From an uncultured Mycolicibacterium sp. (GTDB lineage: Bacteria > Actinomycetota > Actinomycetes > Mycobacteriales > Mycobacteriaceae), in assembly GCF_937941905.1 (NCBI RefSeq), contig NZ_CALDGS010000123.1:1-53450 (forward strand): a stretch of 53,450 bases of DNA, read 5' to 3'. The notes beneath the pieces were generated by a model that had not been told where the DNA came from, did no database searches, and was given only the letters and a program-made list of their open reading frames with translations. The first letter of the stretch is position 1. Each line of letters begins with the position of its first letter. Position numbers and translations under genes: made by a program. Below, piece by piece: positions 24,731-33,295 of this stretch.

Positions 24731-24760
24731 TTGTCGAACTGAGGAAGCAGCAGAATCACG

Positions 24761-25744
24761 ATGCACGCGATCGTTCCCGATTCCGCAGGTCAGCTGGTCT
24801 GGGGTGAGGTCCCCGACGCCGTCGCCGGACCCGGCGAGGTGCTCGTCCGGGTGACCGCGGCCGGCGTGAACCGGGCCGACCTGCTGCAGGCGGCGGGCAA
24901 GTACCCGCCACCGCCCGGGGCCAGCGAGATCCTCGGCCTGGAGGTCTCCGGAACCGTCGCGGCCCTCGGCGAGGGAGTGACCGGCTGGCAGGTCGGGCAA
25001 CCGGTGTGCGCTTTGCTGGCCGGGGGCGGCTATGCCGAGTACGTGGCGGTGCCGGCGCCGCAGCTGATGCCCGTTCCGCAGACCGTGGAACTGCCCCACG
25101 CCGCCGCCCTGCCCGAGGTGGCCTGCACGGTGTGGTCCAACCTGGTGATGGCCGCCCGGCTGCAGCCGGGCGAGACGCTGCTGGTGCACGGCGGCGCCTC
25201 CGGCATCGGCACCCACGCGCTGCAGGTGGCGCGGGCGCTGGAGGCCCAGGTGATGGCCACCGCCGGCTCGCAGCGCAAGCTCGACCTGTGCCTGGAGCTC
25301 GGCGCGGAGGTGGCGATCAACTACCGCGAGGAGGACTTCGTCGAGCGGGTGCGCGCCGAGACCGGGGGCACCGGCGCCGACGTCATCCTCGACATCATGG
25401 GCGCGGCCTACCTGGACCGTAATCTGGACGCCCTGGCCACCGACGGCCGGCTGGTGATCATCGGCATGCAGGGCGGGGTGAAGGCCGAGCTCAACCTGGG
25501 CAAGCTGCTCGGCAAGCGCGGCACGATCATCGGCACCACACTGCGGGCCCGGCCGGTCACCGGCCCCGGCGGCAAGGCCGACGTGGTCGCCGCGGTGGTG
25601 GCCAACGTCTGGCCGATGGTCGACGACGGCCGGGTGCGGCCGGTGATCGGCGCGGAGTTCCCGATCACCGAGGCGCAGGCCGCCCACGAGCTGCTCGCCT
25701 CCGGCGACGTGTTCGGCAAGGTGCTGCTGCGCGTCCCCGAGTGA
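24761..25744 (+). CDS. NAD(P)H:quinone oxidoreductase, zeta-crystallin type
   Basis: 327 residues of the medium-chain dehydrogenase family without zinc ligands. GVNRADLLQAAGKYPPPPGA (residues about 35-54) and the NADP-binding HGGASGIGTHALQVA (about 143-157) identify the quinone oxidoreductase branch related to TP53I3/QOR. It would reduce quinones or unsaturated carbonyls. Divergent to the MarR gene, which likely senses its substrate. Corresponds to Rv3777. Confidence 0.88.
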   Translation: MHAIVPDSAGQLVWGEVPDAVAGPGEVLVRVTAAGVNRADLLQAAGKYPPPPGASEILGLEVSGTVAALGEGVTGWQVGQPVCALLAGGGYAEYVAVPAPQLMPVPQTVELPHAAALPEVACTVWSNLVMAARLQPGETLLVHGGASGIGTHALQVARALEAQVMATAGSQRKLDLCLELGAEVAINYREEDFVERVRAETGGTGADVILDIMGAAYLDRNLDALATDGRLVIIGMQGGVKAELNLGKLLGKRGTIIGTTLRARPVTGPGGKADVVAAVVANVWPMVDDGRVRPVIGAEFPITEAQAAHELLASGDVFGKVLLRVPE

Positions 25745-25751
25745 CCGCCGC

Positions 25752-26948
25752 TCAGCCGAGGGAGGCCAGCGCGCGGATGAGCTGGTCCACCTCGGCGGTG
25801 GTGGTGTAGTGCGCCAGACCGATGGTGACCGCGCCGCCCACGTCGCCCGCGCCGATGACGTCGAGCACCCGCGACGGGGCGTTGGCGATGGCCAGCACCC
25901 CGTTGTCGGCCAGCCGCTGCACCACCCGGTCGGCGGGCACCCCCTGCACCGCGAAGCTGAGCACCGGGATGCGCACCTCGGGCCGGCCGATGATCATCAC
26001 CAGCGGCAGCGAGCGCAGCGACATCAGCAGGTAATCGAACACGCGATCCATGTGCCTGGCCGCGGATTCCATTGAGACAGTGAGCCTTTCGCGACGAGTG
26101 CCGGTGGCCGACTCGTCCAGCGAAGCCAGGTACTCGATGCTGGCCACCACCCCGCCGAGCATGCCGAACTGGTGCCCGCCCAGTTCCAGCCGGGCCGGGC
26201 CGGTGGCGTGCGGGTCCAGCGACACCGCTCCGAAGGTGTCGATCAGCGCGGGGTCGCGGAACACCAGCGCCCCGATCGGCGGCCCGCCCCAGGCCACCGC
26301 GTTGAGCGCGACGATGTCGGCGTCGAGTTCCTGGATGTCCAGGAGTCGGTACGGCGCCGCCGCCGAGTGGTCGACCACGACGAGCCCGCCCACCTCGTGC
26401 GCGAGCTTGGTGACCACGCCCAGGTCGGTGACGGTGCCCAGGGTCGCCGACGCCGAGGCCACCGCCACCAGCCGGGTCGGCTGGGTGATCAGGCTCTCCC
26501 ACTGCCAGGCCGGCAGCTCCCCGGTCTCGATGTCGACCTCGGCCCATTTCACCTTGGCGCCATAGCGATTCGCCGCCCGCAACCACGGCGCGATGTTGGC
26601 CTCGTCGTCCAGGCGGCTCACCACGACCTCGTAACCGAGCCCGACCCGCGAGGACGCCGCGTCGGCCAGCCAGCTCAACAGGATGGCGCGGTCGGCACCC
26701 AGCACCACCCCGCGCGGGTCGCCGTTGACCAGGTCGGCGACCGCCTGCCGGGCCGCCGCCAGCACCGCCGCGCTGCGCCGGGCCGACGGGTGCGCGCCCT
26801 CGGTGGTGGCCATCGAACCGCGGAACGCCGTCGACACCGTGGTGGCCACCGAGTCGGGCAGCAGCATGCCGTGCTGGGCATCGAAGCGCACCCAACCATC
26901 GCCCAGAGCAGGGTGCAGTCCACGCACCCGGGCGACGTCGTATGCCAT
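25752..26948 (-). CDS. Cysteine desulfurase-like class V aminotransferase fold protein lacking the PLP lysine
   Basis: About 398 residues with the SufS/Csd-like fold: VVVDHSAAAPYRLLDI (residues about 190-205, PLP-aspartate region) followed by IVALNAVAWGGPPIGALVF. In active members the segment reads like HK or YK before the WGGP/GP stretch; here the lysine that forms the Schiff base is Ala. It may be inactive as a PLP enzyme or use another residue. ATG 26948 is preceded by AAGGTGG. Corresponds to Rv3778c. The function is unknown. Confidence 0.8.
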   Translation of the reverse strand: MAYDVARVRGLHPALGDGWVRFDAQHGMLLPDSVATTVSTAFRGSMATTEGAHPSARRSAAVLAAARQAVADLVNGDPRGVVLGADRAILLSWLADAASSRVGLGYEVVVSRLDDEANIAPWLRAANRYGAKVKWAEVDIETGELPAWQWESLITQPTRLVAVASASATLGTVTDLGVVTKLAHEVGGLVVVDHSAAAPYRLLDIQELDADIVALNAVAWGGPPIGALVFRDPALIDTFGAVSLDPHATGPARLELGGHQFGMLGGVVASIEYLASLDESATGTRRERLTVSMESAARHMDRVFDYLLMSLRSLPLVMIIGRPEVRIPVLSFAVQGVPADRVVQRLADNGVLAIANAPSRVLDVIGAGDVGGAVTIGLAHYTTTAEVDQLIRALASLG

Positions 26949-27367
26949 GCCAGCCACCTTAGAGCGTCTGCGAATCCCCCGAACCGGACCCGATCGTGGC
27001 GAGCGCCCCGACGGTGTCGGCTCGGCGTCCGACCGGGGTCACCCGGGCTGCCATATTAGTCCAGCCCCGCCGGACGCGGAGGGGCAAACAATCGCAGTTT
27101 GCTGTGAAGGCGTCCGGCAAGCCTTGCGACGGCGCGTCGGAGGCGTCCGGCGACGCGCCTCGGCGCGCCCGGCGCCGGCCCGCGGCCGCGGGTCGAAGGT
27201 GGCTTTGCTGTGTCGGCACGTGCCGGGCCGAGCACGTTTGCCGGCGCGCCGGCCGGGCCGGTTGTGGCGGTATGCGCTCCGGGTTCGGCCGCCCGACGCG
27301 TTAGTGTCGCAGGAGACAGGTAGCAATACGGCGTCCAATCAGCTCGCGAGGCACGCAGGCAGGAGCG
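26949..27367. other. Gene-free spacer before bpa
   Basis: About 420 bases without a believable reading frame. It contains a GC-rich inverted repeat (GGCGCGTCG 27131-27139 with CGACGCGCC 27151-27159, 11-base loop) and, at its end, the AGGAG site of bpa. In M. tuberculosis a large membrane glycosyltransferase gene (Rv3779) occupies this interval; no trace of it is evident. Confidence 0.5.
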
Positions 27368-27877
27368 ATGAGTATCAGCGACGACGACAACATCGAGATC
27401 ATCGGCGGGGGGCCGCGCGGCGACTCGGCGGAGCGCGACTCCGAAAGCAAGTCGCTGACCGATCTCGTCGAACAGCCGGCCAAGGTGATGCGGATCGGCA
27501 CCATGATCAAGCAGCTGCTCGAGGAGGTGCGGGCCGCTCCGCTCGACGAGGCCAGCCGCAACCGGCTGCGCGAGATCCACCGGACCAGCATCACCGAGCT
27601 GGAGGACGGCCTGGCCCCCGAACTGCGCGAGGAGCTGGAGCGGATCACCCTGCCGTTCTCCGACGACGCGGTGCCGTCCGACGCGGAGCTGCGCATCGCG
27701 CAGGCCCAGCTCGTCGGCTGGCTGGAGGGCCTGTTCCACGGCATCCAGACCGCGCTGTTCGCCCAGCAGATGGCGGCCCGGGCGCAGCTGGAGCAGATGC
27801 GGCAGGCCCTGCCGCAGGGCGTGGTGGTGCAGCGCGGTCAGCACGGGCAGCCGCCCGGGACCGGGCAGTACCTCTAG
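27368..27877 (+). CDS. bpa: Bacterial proteasome activator Bpa (PafE)
   Basis: 169 residues. Helical core (residues about 35-150) and the C-terminal GQYL, the motif that docks into the proteasome alpha-ring and opens its gate without ATP. Bpa forms a dodecameric ring that feeds unfolded proteins such as HspR to the 20S proteasome. The N-terminus is acidic and probably disordered, and the segment before GQYL is Gln/Gly-rich. The start has AGGAG five bases upstream. Corresponds to Rv3780. Confidence 0.92.
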   Translation: MSISDDDNIEIIGGGPRGDSAERDSESKSLTDLVEQPAKVMRIGTMIKQLLEEVRAAPLDEASRNRLREIHRTSITELEDGLAPELREELERITLPFSDDAVPSDAELRIAQAQLVGWLEGLFHGIQTALFAQQMAARAQLEQMRQALPQGVVVQRGQHGQPPGTGQYL

Positions 27878-27895
27878 TCGCGCGAGGCCCGTCCC

Positions 27896-28705
27896 GTGAC
27901 CGAACCGCGGATCGAGACCCGCAACGCCTGGGTCGAGTTCCCGATCTTCGACGCCAAGTCGCGCTCGCTGAAGAAGACCTTCCTGGGCAAGGCGGGCGGC
28001 GCCATCGGCCGCAACGCCGCCAACGTCGTGGTGGTCGAGGCGCTGCGCGACATCACCATGTCCCTCGAGCTCGGCGACCGGGTCGGCCTCGTCGGCCACA
28101 ACGGCGCCGGCAAGTCCACCCTGCTGCGGCTGCTGTCGGGCATCTACGAGCCGACCCGGGGCTCGGCCACCGTGGTCGGGCGGGTGGCCCCGGTGTTCGA
28201 CCTCGGCATCGGCATGGACCCCGAGATCAGCGGGTTCGAGAACATCATCATCCGCGGGCTGTTCCTCGGGCAGACCCGCAAGCAGATGCTGGCGAAGGTC
28301 GACGAGATCGCCGAGTTCACCGAACTCGGCGACTACCTGCACATGCCGCTGCGCACCTATTCGACCGGCATGCGGGTGCGGTTGGCGATGGGCGTGGTCA
28401 CCAGCATCGACCCGGAGATCCTGCTGCTCGACGAGGGCATCGGCGCGGTCGACGCCGAGTTCCTCAAGAAGGCGCAGTCGCGGCTGCAGGACCTGGTGGC
28501 CCGCTCGGGCATCCTGGTGTTCGCCAGCCACTCCAACGAGTTCCTGGCGCGGCTGTGCAAGACCGCGATCTGGATCGACCACGGCACCATCCGGATGGCC
28601 GGGGGCATCGAGGAGGTGGTGCGGGCCTACGAGGGCGACGAGGCCGCCAACCACGTCCGCCACGTGCTCGAGGAGACCGCGCGGGAGTCCGTGTCGCATG
28701 AGTGA
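27896..28705 (+). CDS. wzt: Galactan export ABC transporter ATPase Wzt (RfbE)
   Basis: 269 residues. Walker A GHNGAGKST (residues about 68-76), degenerate signature YSTGMRVRLAMG (about 156-167), Walker B EILLLDEG (about 175-182) and the SHSNEF switch histidine. It belongs to the O-antigen/teichoic-acid export type and works with the Wzm permease at 29600 to move the lipid-linked galactan of arabinogalactan across the membrane. GTG 27896 follows bpa by 18 bases; its end overlaps the glfT1 start. Corresponds to Rv3781. Confidence 0.9.
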   Translation: MTEPRIETRNAWVEFPIFDAKSRSLKKTFLGKAGGAIGRNAANVVVVEALRDITMSLELGDRVGLVGHNGAGKSTLLRLLSGIYEPTRGSATVVGRVAPVFDLGIGMDPEISGFENIIIRGLFLGQTRKQMLAKVDEIAEFTELGDYLHMPLRTYSTGMRVRLAMGVVTSIDPEILLLDEGIGAVDAEFLKKAQSRLQDLVARSGILVFASHSNEFLARLCKTAIWIDHGTIRMAGGIEEVVRAYEGDEAANHVRHVLEETARESVSHE

Positions 28706-29603
28706 GATGGTGTGCGCCGTCGTCGTCACCCATCGCCGCCCCGCCGAACTCGCCGAGTCGCTCGAGGTGGTCGCGGCCCAGTCCCGCACCCCCGACCACC
28801 TCGTGGTCGTCGACAACGACAACGACCCCCGGGTCGCCGAACTGGTGGCCGCCCAGCCGATCCCCACCACCTACCTCGGCTCGCGCCGAAACCTCGGTGG
28901 CGCAGGTGGTTTCGCGTTCGGGATGCTGCAGGCGCTGGCGCTGGGCGCGGACTGGGTGTGGCTGGCCGACGACGACGGCCGGCCCGTCGACACCGAGGTG
29001 CTGGCCACCCTGCTCGACTGTGCCCGCCGGCACGGGCTGGCCGAGGTGTCGCCGATGATCTGCGACATCGCCGACCCGCAGCGGCTGGCGTTCCCGCTGC
29101 GCCGCGGCGTGGTGTGGCGCCGCCGGGTCGACGAGCTGCGCGCCGACGCCGCCGGTGCGGAGCTGCTGGAGGGCATCTCGCACCTGTTCAACGGGGCGCT
29201 GTTCCGGGCCGAGACGCTGGAGGTCACCGGCGTGCCGGACCTGCGGCTGTTCATCCGAGGTGACGAGACCGAACTGCACCGCCGGCTGCAGCGCTCCGGG
29301 CTGCGCTTCGGCACCTGCCTGACCACGGCGTACCTGCATCCGCAGGGCGGCGACGAGTTCCTGCCCATCCTGGGCGGACGGATGCACGCGCAGTACCCCG
29401 CCGACGCCATGAAGCGCTTCTTCACCTACCGCAACCGCGGCTATCTGCAGTCCCAGCCGGGGATGCGCAAGCTGGTGCCGCAGGAGTGGCTGCGGTTCGG
29501 GTGGTTCTTCCTGGTCACCCGGCGGGACCCGGCCGGGCTGGTCGAGTGGATTCGGTTGCGGCGCCTGGGGCGCCGGGAGAGGTTCGGGAGACCGCACGCA
29601 TGA
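28698..29603 (+). CDS. glfT1: Galactofuranosyltransferase GlfT1
   Basis: 301 residues, GT2 fold (GT-A). VVVTHRRP at the N-terminus, LGSRRNLGGAGGFAFGM in the donor region, and metal-binding WLADDDGRP (residues about 92-100). It adds the first two galactofuranose units to the decaprenyl-PP-GlcNAc-Rha acceptor using UDP-galactofuranose, before GlfT2 extends the chain. It overlaps wzt and wzm at both ends, so the three act as one operon. Corresponds to Rv3782. Confidence 0.9.
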   Translation: MSEMVCAVVVTHRRPAELAESLEVVAAQSRTPDHLVVVDNDNDPRVAELVAAQPIPTTYLGSRRNLGGAGGFAFGMLQALALGADWVWLADDDGRPVDTEVLATLLDCARRHGLAEVSPMICDIADPQRLAFPLRRGVVWRRRVDELRADAAGAELLEGISHLFNGALFRAETLEVTGVPDLRLFIRGDETELHRRLQRSGLRFGTCLTTAYLHPQGGDEFLPILGGRMHAQYPADAMKRFFTYRNRGYLQSQPGMRKLVPQEWLRFGWFFLVTRRDPAGLVEWIRLRRLGRRERFGRPHA

Positions 29604-30430
29604 GCTTCACCGACGCGGCCGCGCAGTCGCGGACGTTCCGGCGCGCCTGGCTGGACCTGGTCGACGGCTATGCCAAGCGCGAGCTCTGGCTGCACCTGGG
29701 CTGGCAGGACATCAAACAGCGGTACCGGCGCTCGGTGCTCGGCCCGTTCTGGATCACCATCGCCACCGGGACCACCGCCGTCGCGATGGGGCTGCTCTAC
29801 GCGAAGCTGTTCAAGCTGCCGCTGGAGGAGCACCTGCCCTACGTCACGCTCGGGCTGATCGTGTGGAACCTGATCAACGCCTCGATCCTCGAGGGCGCCG
29901 ACGTGTTCGTCTCGAACGAGGGTCTGATCAAACAGCTTCCGACCCCGCTGTCGGTGCACGTCTACCGGCTGGTGTGGCGACAGACGCTGCTGTTCGCGCA
30001 CAACATCATCATCTACGTCATCATCGCGATCATCTATCCGAAGCCGTGGTCGTGGGCCGACCTGTCGGTGATCCCCGCGCTGGGGCTGCTGATGCTGAAC
30101 ATGGTGTGGGTGGCGCTGTGCTTCGGGATCCTGGCCACCCGCTACCGCGACATCAGCCCGCTGCTGTCCAGCCTGGTGCAGCTGCTGTTCTTCATGACCC
30201 CGATCATCTGGAACGAGTCGACGCTGCGGCAGCAGGGCGCGGCCGACTACGCGCGGATCGTCGAACTCAACCCGCTGCTGCACTATCTGGACATCGTGCG
30301 GGCGCCGCTGCTGGGCGCCGAGCAGGAGCTGCGGCACTGGCTGGTGGTGATCGCGCTGACCATCCTGGGCTGGCTGGTGGCGCTGGTGGCGATGCGCAAC
30401 TATCGCGCCCGGGTGGCCTACTGGGTCTGA
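29600..30430 (+). CDS. wzm: Galactan export ABC transporter permease Wzm (RfbD)
   Basis: 276 residues with six predicted membrane helices. The cytosolic start LHLGWQDIKQRYRRSVLGPF and the ending LGWLVALVAMRNYRARVAYWV are typical of ABC-2 type polysaccharide permeases. Together with Wzt it transports the galactan lipid intermediate. ATG 29600 overlaps the glfT1 stop (ATGA). Corresponds to Rv3783. Confidence 0.9.
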   Translation: MSFTDAAAQSRTFRRAWLDLVDGYAKRELWLHLGWQDIKQRYRRSVLGPFWITIATGTTAVAMGLLYAKLFKLPLEEHLPYVTLGLIVWNLINASILEGADVFVSNEGLIKQLPTPLSVHVYRLVWRQTLLFAHNIIIYVIIAIIYPKPWSWADLSVIPALGLLMLNMVWVALCFGILATRYRDISPLLSSLVQLLFFMTPIIWNESTLRQQGAADYARIVELNPLLHYLDIVRAPLLGAEQELRHWLVVIALTILGWLVALVAMRNYRARVAYWV

Positions 30431-30445
30431 CCCCGGAGGACCCGG

Positions 30446-30886
30446 ATGCGCCGCCAGTATGCTGCCCACGTGACCGAGCCCGCCACGCACCAGCAGCAAC
30501 TGCCGCTCGCGACGCAGGTGGTGCGCTTCGTCGTCACCGGCGGGCTCTCGGCGATCGTCGACTTCGGGCTGTACGTGCTGCTGCTGGCCGCCGGTCTGCA
30601 CGTCAACATCGCCAAGACCATCGGCTTCGTCGCCGGCACCACCACGGCCTACCTGATCAACCGGCGGTGGACGTTCCAGGCGCCGCCGAGCACCGCGCGG
30701 TTCATCGCCGTGTGCGTGCTGTACGCCGTGACCTACGCCGTGCAGATCGGCATCAACTACCTGTTCTACATGGCGTGGGAGGACAAGCCGTGGCGGGTGC
30801 CGGTGGCGTTCGTCATCGCGCAGGGCACCGCCACCGTGATCAACTTCGTGGTGCAGCGCGCGGTGATCTTCCGCATCCGCGGCTAG
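30446..30886 (+). CDS. GtrA family membrane protein (Rv3789-like)
   Basis: 146 residues with four membrane helices and the family signatures VVRFVVTGGLSAIVDFGLY and TAYLINRRWTFQ. The Rv3789 family was proposed to flip decaprenyl-phosphoryl arabinose and later shown to bind AftA, so it links donor supply to arabinan synthesis. ATG 30446 has GGAGGA six bases upstream; GTG 30470 is an alternative and nearer to the start used in M. tuberculosis. Confidence 0.85.
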   Translation: MRRQYAAHVTEPATHQQQLPLATQVVRFVVTGGLSAIVDFGLYVLLLAAGLHVNIAKTIGFVAGTTTAYLINRRWTFQAPPSTARFIAVCVLYAVTYAVQIGINYLFYMAWEDKPWRVPVAFVIAQGTATVINFVVQRAVIFRIRG

Positions 30887-31013
30887 CCCAGACCGGTCAT
30901 CCGTCGCCGTCGGCGTCCGCGCCGTGCGGCGAGGAAGCGCCGGGGTGGTGGGCGTTGTTGCCCCTGGATGCCCCGGATCGCGACCGCGATCTCCCCGTCC
31001 ATGCATCGAACAT
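30883..31013 (-). pseudogene. Possible decayed 5' remnant of a DUF222/HNH (13E12-like) gene
   Basis: On the minus strand, ATG 31013 (inside the LexA box) reads MFDAWTG. The next frame then reads EIAVAIRGIQGQQ with G/C third positions before dissolving into Arg/Pro-rich nonsense up to a TAG at 30885. A single missing base joins the two. The pattern, together with the SOS box in front, resembles the start of mycobacterial DUF222/HNH genes. The identification is tentative. Confidence 0.3.
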
Positions 31014-31021
31014 TGGTTCGA
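31006..31021. promoter_or_regulatory. lexA box: LexA (SOS) box
   Basis: TCGAACATTGGTTCGA matches the mycobacterial SOS consensus TCGAAC-N4-GTTCGA exactly. It lies 101 bases before the dprE1 start and directly before the possible DUF222 remnant on the opposite strand. Confidence 0.8.
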
Positions 31022-31109
31022 ATACCCGGCGTTCCCGGGGCGCGGTTGCCGCCCGCCGCAGGTCGGACCCGTGTTCTCCGCGGGGCGGGGCGCATGGAAC
31101 CCCGCACGG

Positions 31110-31115
31110 TACCCT
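31110..31115 (+). promoter_or_regulatory. -10 hexamer TACCCT of dprE1
   Basis: TACCCT lies seven bases before ATG 31123 with no ribosome site, so dprE1 is probably read from a leaderless message. Confidence 0.5.
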
Positions 31116-31122
31116 CGTCACG

Positions 31123-32493
31123 ATGTTCTCGACGACCACGCGACGCCTGACCGGGTGGGGCCGCACCGCCCCCTCCGTGGCTCAGGTGCTGTCGACCCCC
31201 GACCCCGAGGTGATCGCCGAGGCGGTGGCCCGAACCGCGGAAACCAGGGGCCGCGGCGTCATCGCCCGCGGACTGGGCCGCTCCTACGGCGACAACGCAC
31301 AGAACGGCGGTGGCCTGGTCATCGACATGACCGCGCTCAACCGCATCCACCGCATCGACGCCGACACCCGGCTGGTCGAGGTCGACGCCGGTGTGAGCCT
31401 CGACACCCTGATCCGCGCCGCGCTGCCGTTCGGGCTGTGGGTGCCGGTGCTGCCCGGCACCCGGCAGGTCACCGTCGGCGGCGCGATCGCCTGCGACGTG
31501 CACGGCAAGAACCACCACAGCGCGGGCAGCTTCGGCAACCACGTGCGGTCCATCGACCTGCTCACCGCCGACGGGCAGATCCGCACCATCACCCCGGACG
31601 GCCCGGAGGCCGACCTGTTCTGGGCCACCGTCGGCGGCAACGGCCTGACCGGCATCATCCTGCGCGCCACCATCGAGATGACGCCCACCGAGACGGCCTA
31701 CTTCATCGCCGACGGGGACGTCACCGCGAGCCTCGACGAGACCATCGCGCTGCACAGCGACGGCAGCGAGGCCAACTACACCTACTCGTCGGCGTGGTTC
31801 GACGCGATCAGCCCGCCGCCGAAGCTCGGCCGCGCCGCGGTCTCCCGCGGCTCGCTGGCCACCCTCGACCAGCTGCCCCCCAAGCTGCAGCGCAACCCGC
31901 TGAAATTCGATGCGCCGCAACTGCTCACACTGCCGGACATCTTCCCGAACGGGCTGGCCAACAAGTTCACGTTCGTGCCGATCGGCGAGCTGTGGTACCG
32001 CAAGTCCGGCACCTACCGGGGCAAGATCCAGAATCTGACGCAGTTCTACCACCCGCTGGACATGTTCGGCGAGTGGAACCGCGCCTACGGCCCGGCCGGC
32101 TTCCTGCAGTACCAGTTCGTGGTGCCCACCGAGGCGGTCGAGGAGTTCAAGCGGATCCTGCTGCGCATCCAGCAGTCCGGGCACTACTCGTTCCTCAACG
32201 TGTTCAAGCTGTTCGGGCCGGGCAACCGGGCCCCGCTGAGCTTCCCGATCCCGGGCTGGAACGTCTGCGTGGACTTCCCGATCAGGCCCGGCCTGCACGA
32301 GCTGGTGAGCGAACTCGACCGGCGGGTGCTGGAATTCGGCGGCCGGCTCTACACCGCCAAGGACTCCCGCACCACCGCCGAGACCTTCCACGCCATGTAC
32401 CCGCGCATCGACGAATGGATCGCGGTGCGCCGCAAGGTGGATCCCGACGGGGTGTTCGCCTCCGACATGGCCCGACGTTTGGAACTGCTCTAG
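31123..32493 (+). CDS. dprE1: Decaprenylphosphoryl-beta-D-ribose 2'-oxidase DprE1
   Basis: 456 residues, FAD-binding VAO/PCMH fold. GLGRSYGDNAQNGGG (residues about 49-63), VTVGGAIACDVHGKNHHSAG (about 118-137, flavin site) and the drug-contact loop WNVCVDFP with Cys382, the equivalent of M. tuberculosis Cys387 attacked by benzothiazinones. It oxidises DPR to the 2'-keto form, which DprE2 reduces to DPA, the only arabinose donor for the cell wall. Located in the periplasm-facing complex. It starts a new unit after a 236-base gap. Corresponds to Rv3790. Confidence 0.95.
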   Translation: MFSTTTRRLTGWGRTAPSVAQVLSTPDPEVIAEAVARTAETRGRGVIARGLGRSYGDNAQNGGGLVIDMTALNRIHRIDADTRLVEVDAGVSLDTLIRAALPFGLWVPVLPGTRQVTVGGAIACDVHGKNHHSAGSFGNHVRSIDLLTADGQIRTITPDGPEADLFWATVGGNGLTGIILRATIEMTPTETAYFIADGDVTASLDETIALHSDGSEANYTYSSAWFDAISPPPKLGRAAVSRGSLATLDQLPPKLQRNPLKFDAPQLLTLPDIFPNGLANKFTFVPIGELWYRKSGTYRGKIQNLTQFYHPLDMFGEWNRAYGPAGFLQYQFVVPTEAVEEFKRILLRIQQSGHYSFLNVFKLFGPGNRAPLSFPIPGWNVCVDFPIRPGLHELVSELDRRVLEFGGRLYTAKDSRTTAETFHAMYPRIDEWIAVRRKVDPDGVFASDMARRLELL

Positions 32494-32504
32494 ATGGTGG
32501 ACAC

Positions 32505-33269
32505 ATGGTGATTGATGCCGTCGGTAACCCCCGGACCATCCTGCTGCTCGGCGGGACCTCGGAGATCGGGCTGGCGATCTGCGCGCGCTACCTGCGCGAC
32601 AACCCGGCCCGGATCATCCTCGCCGCACTGCCCGACGACCCGGCCCGCGAGGCGGCCGTCGAGCAGATGCGCGCCGCCGGCGCGAAATCCGTCGAGCTCG
32701 TCGACTTCGACGCCCTCGACACCGCCGGCCACCCGGCCGTCATCGACGCCTGCTTCGCCGGCGGCGACGTCGACGTCGCGATCGTGGCGTTCGGCCTGCT
32801 CGGCGATGCCGAGGAGCTCTGGCAGAACCAGCACAAAGCCGTGCAGATCGCCGAGATCAACTACACCGCAGCGGTTTCGGTGGGCGTGCTGCTGGGCGAG
32901 AAGATGCGCGCCCAGGGCTACGGGCAGATCATCGCGATGAGCTCGGTGGCCGGCGAGCGGGTGCGCCGCTCCAACTTCGTCTACGGCTCCACCAAGGCCG
33001 GTCTGGACGGCTTCTACCTCGGCCTGGGCGAGGCGCTGCGCGAGTACGGGGTGCGGGTGCTGGTGATCCGGCCCGGCCAGGTGCGCACCCGGATGAGCGC
33101 CCACATCAAGGAGGCCCCGCTGACCGTCGACAAGGAGGACGTCGCCGAACTGGCGGTCAAGGCGGCGGCCAAGGGCAAGGAGATCGTCTGGGCGCCGCCC
33201 GCCTTCCGGTACGTGATGATGGTGCTGCGGCACATCCCGCGGGCCGTCTTCCGCAAGCTGCCCATCTGA
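32505..33269 (+). CDS. dprE2: Decaprenylphosphoryl-2-keto-ribose reductase DprE2
   Basis: 254 residues, SDR fold: TILLLGGTSEIGLAI (cofactor loop, residues about 12-26), INYTAAVSVG, catalytic MSSVAGE and YGSTKAG (Tyr and Lys near 164-168). It reduces the DprE1 product with NADH to DPA. It lies 11 bases behind dprE1; ATG 32505 and GTG 32508 are both possible starts. Corresponds to Rv3791. Confidence 0.93.
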   Translation: MVIDAVGNPRTILLLGGTSEIGLAICARYLRDNPARIILAALPDDPAREAAVEQMRAAGAKSVELVDFDALDTAGHPAVIDACFAGGDVDVAIVAFGLLGDAEELWQNQHKAVQIAEINYTAAVSVGVLLGEKMRAQGYGQIIAMSSVAGERVRRSNFVYGSTKAGLDGFYLGLGEALREYGVRVLVIRPGQVRTRMSAHIKEAPLTVDKEDVAELAVKAAAKGKEIVWAPPAFRYVMMVLRHIPRAVFRKLPI

Positions 33270-33295
33270 CCGGGCGGATCGGCGAGGCGACCGGG

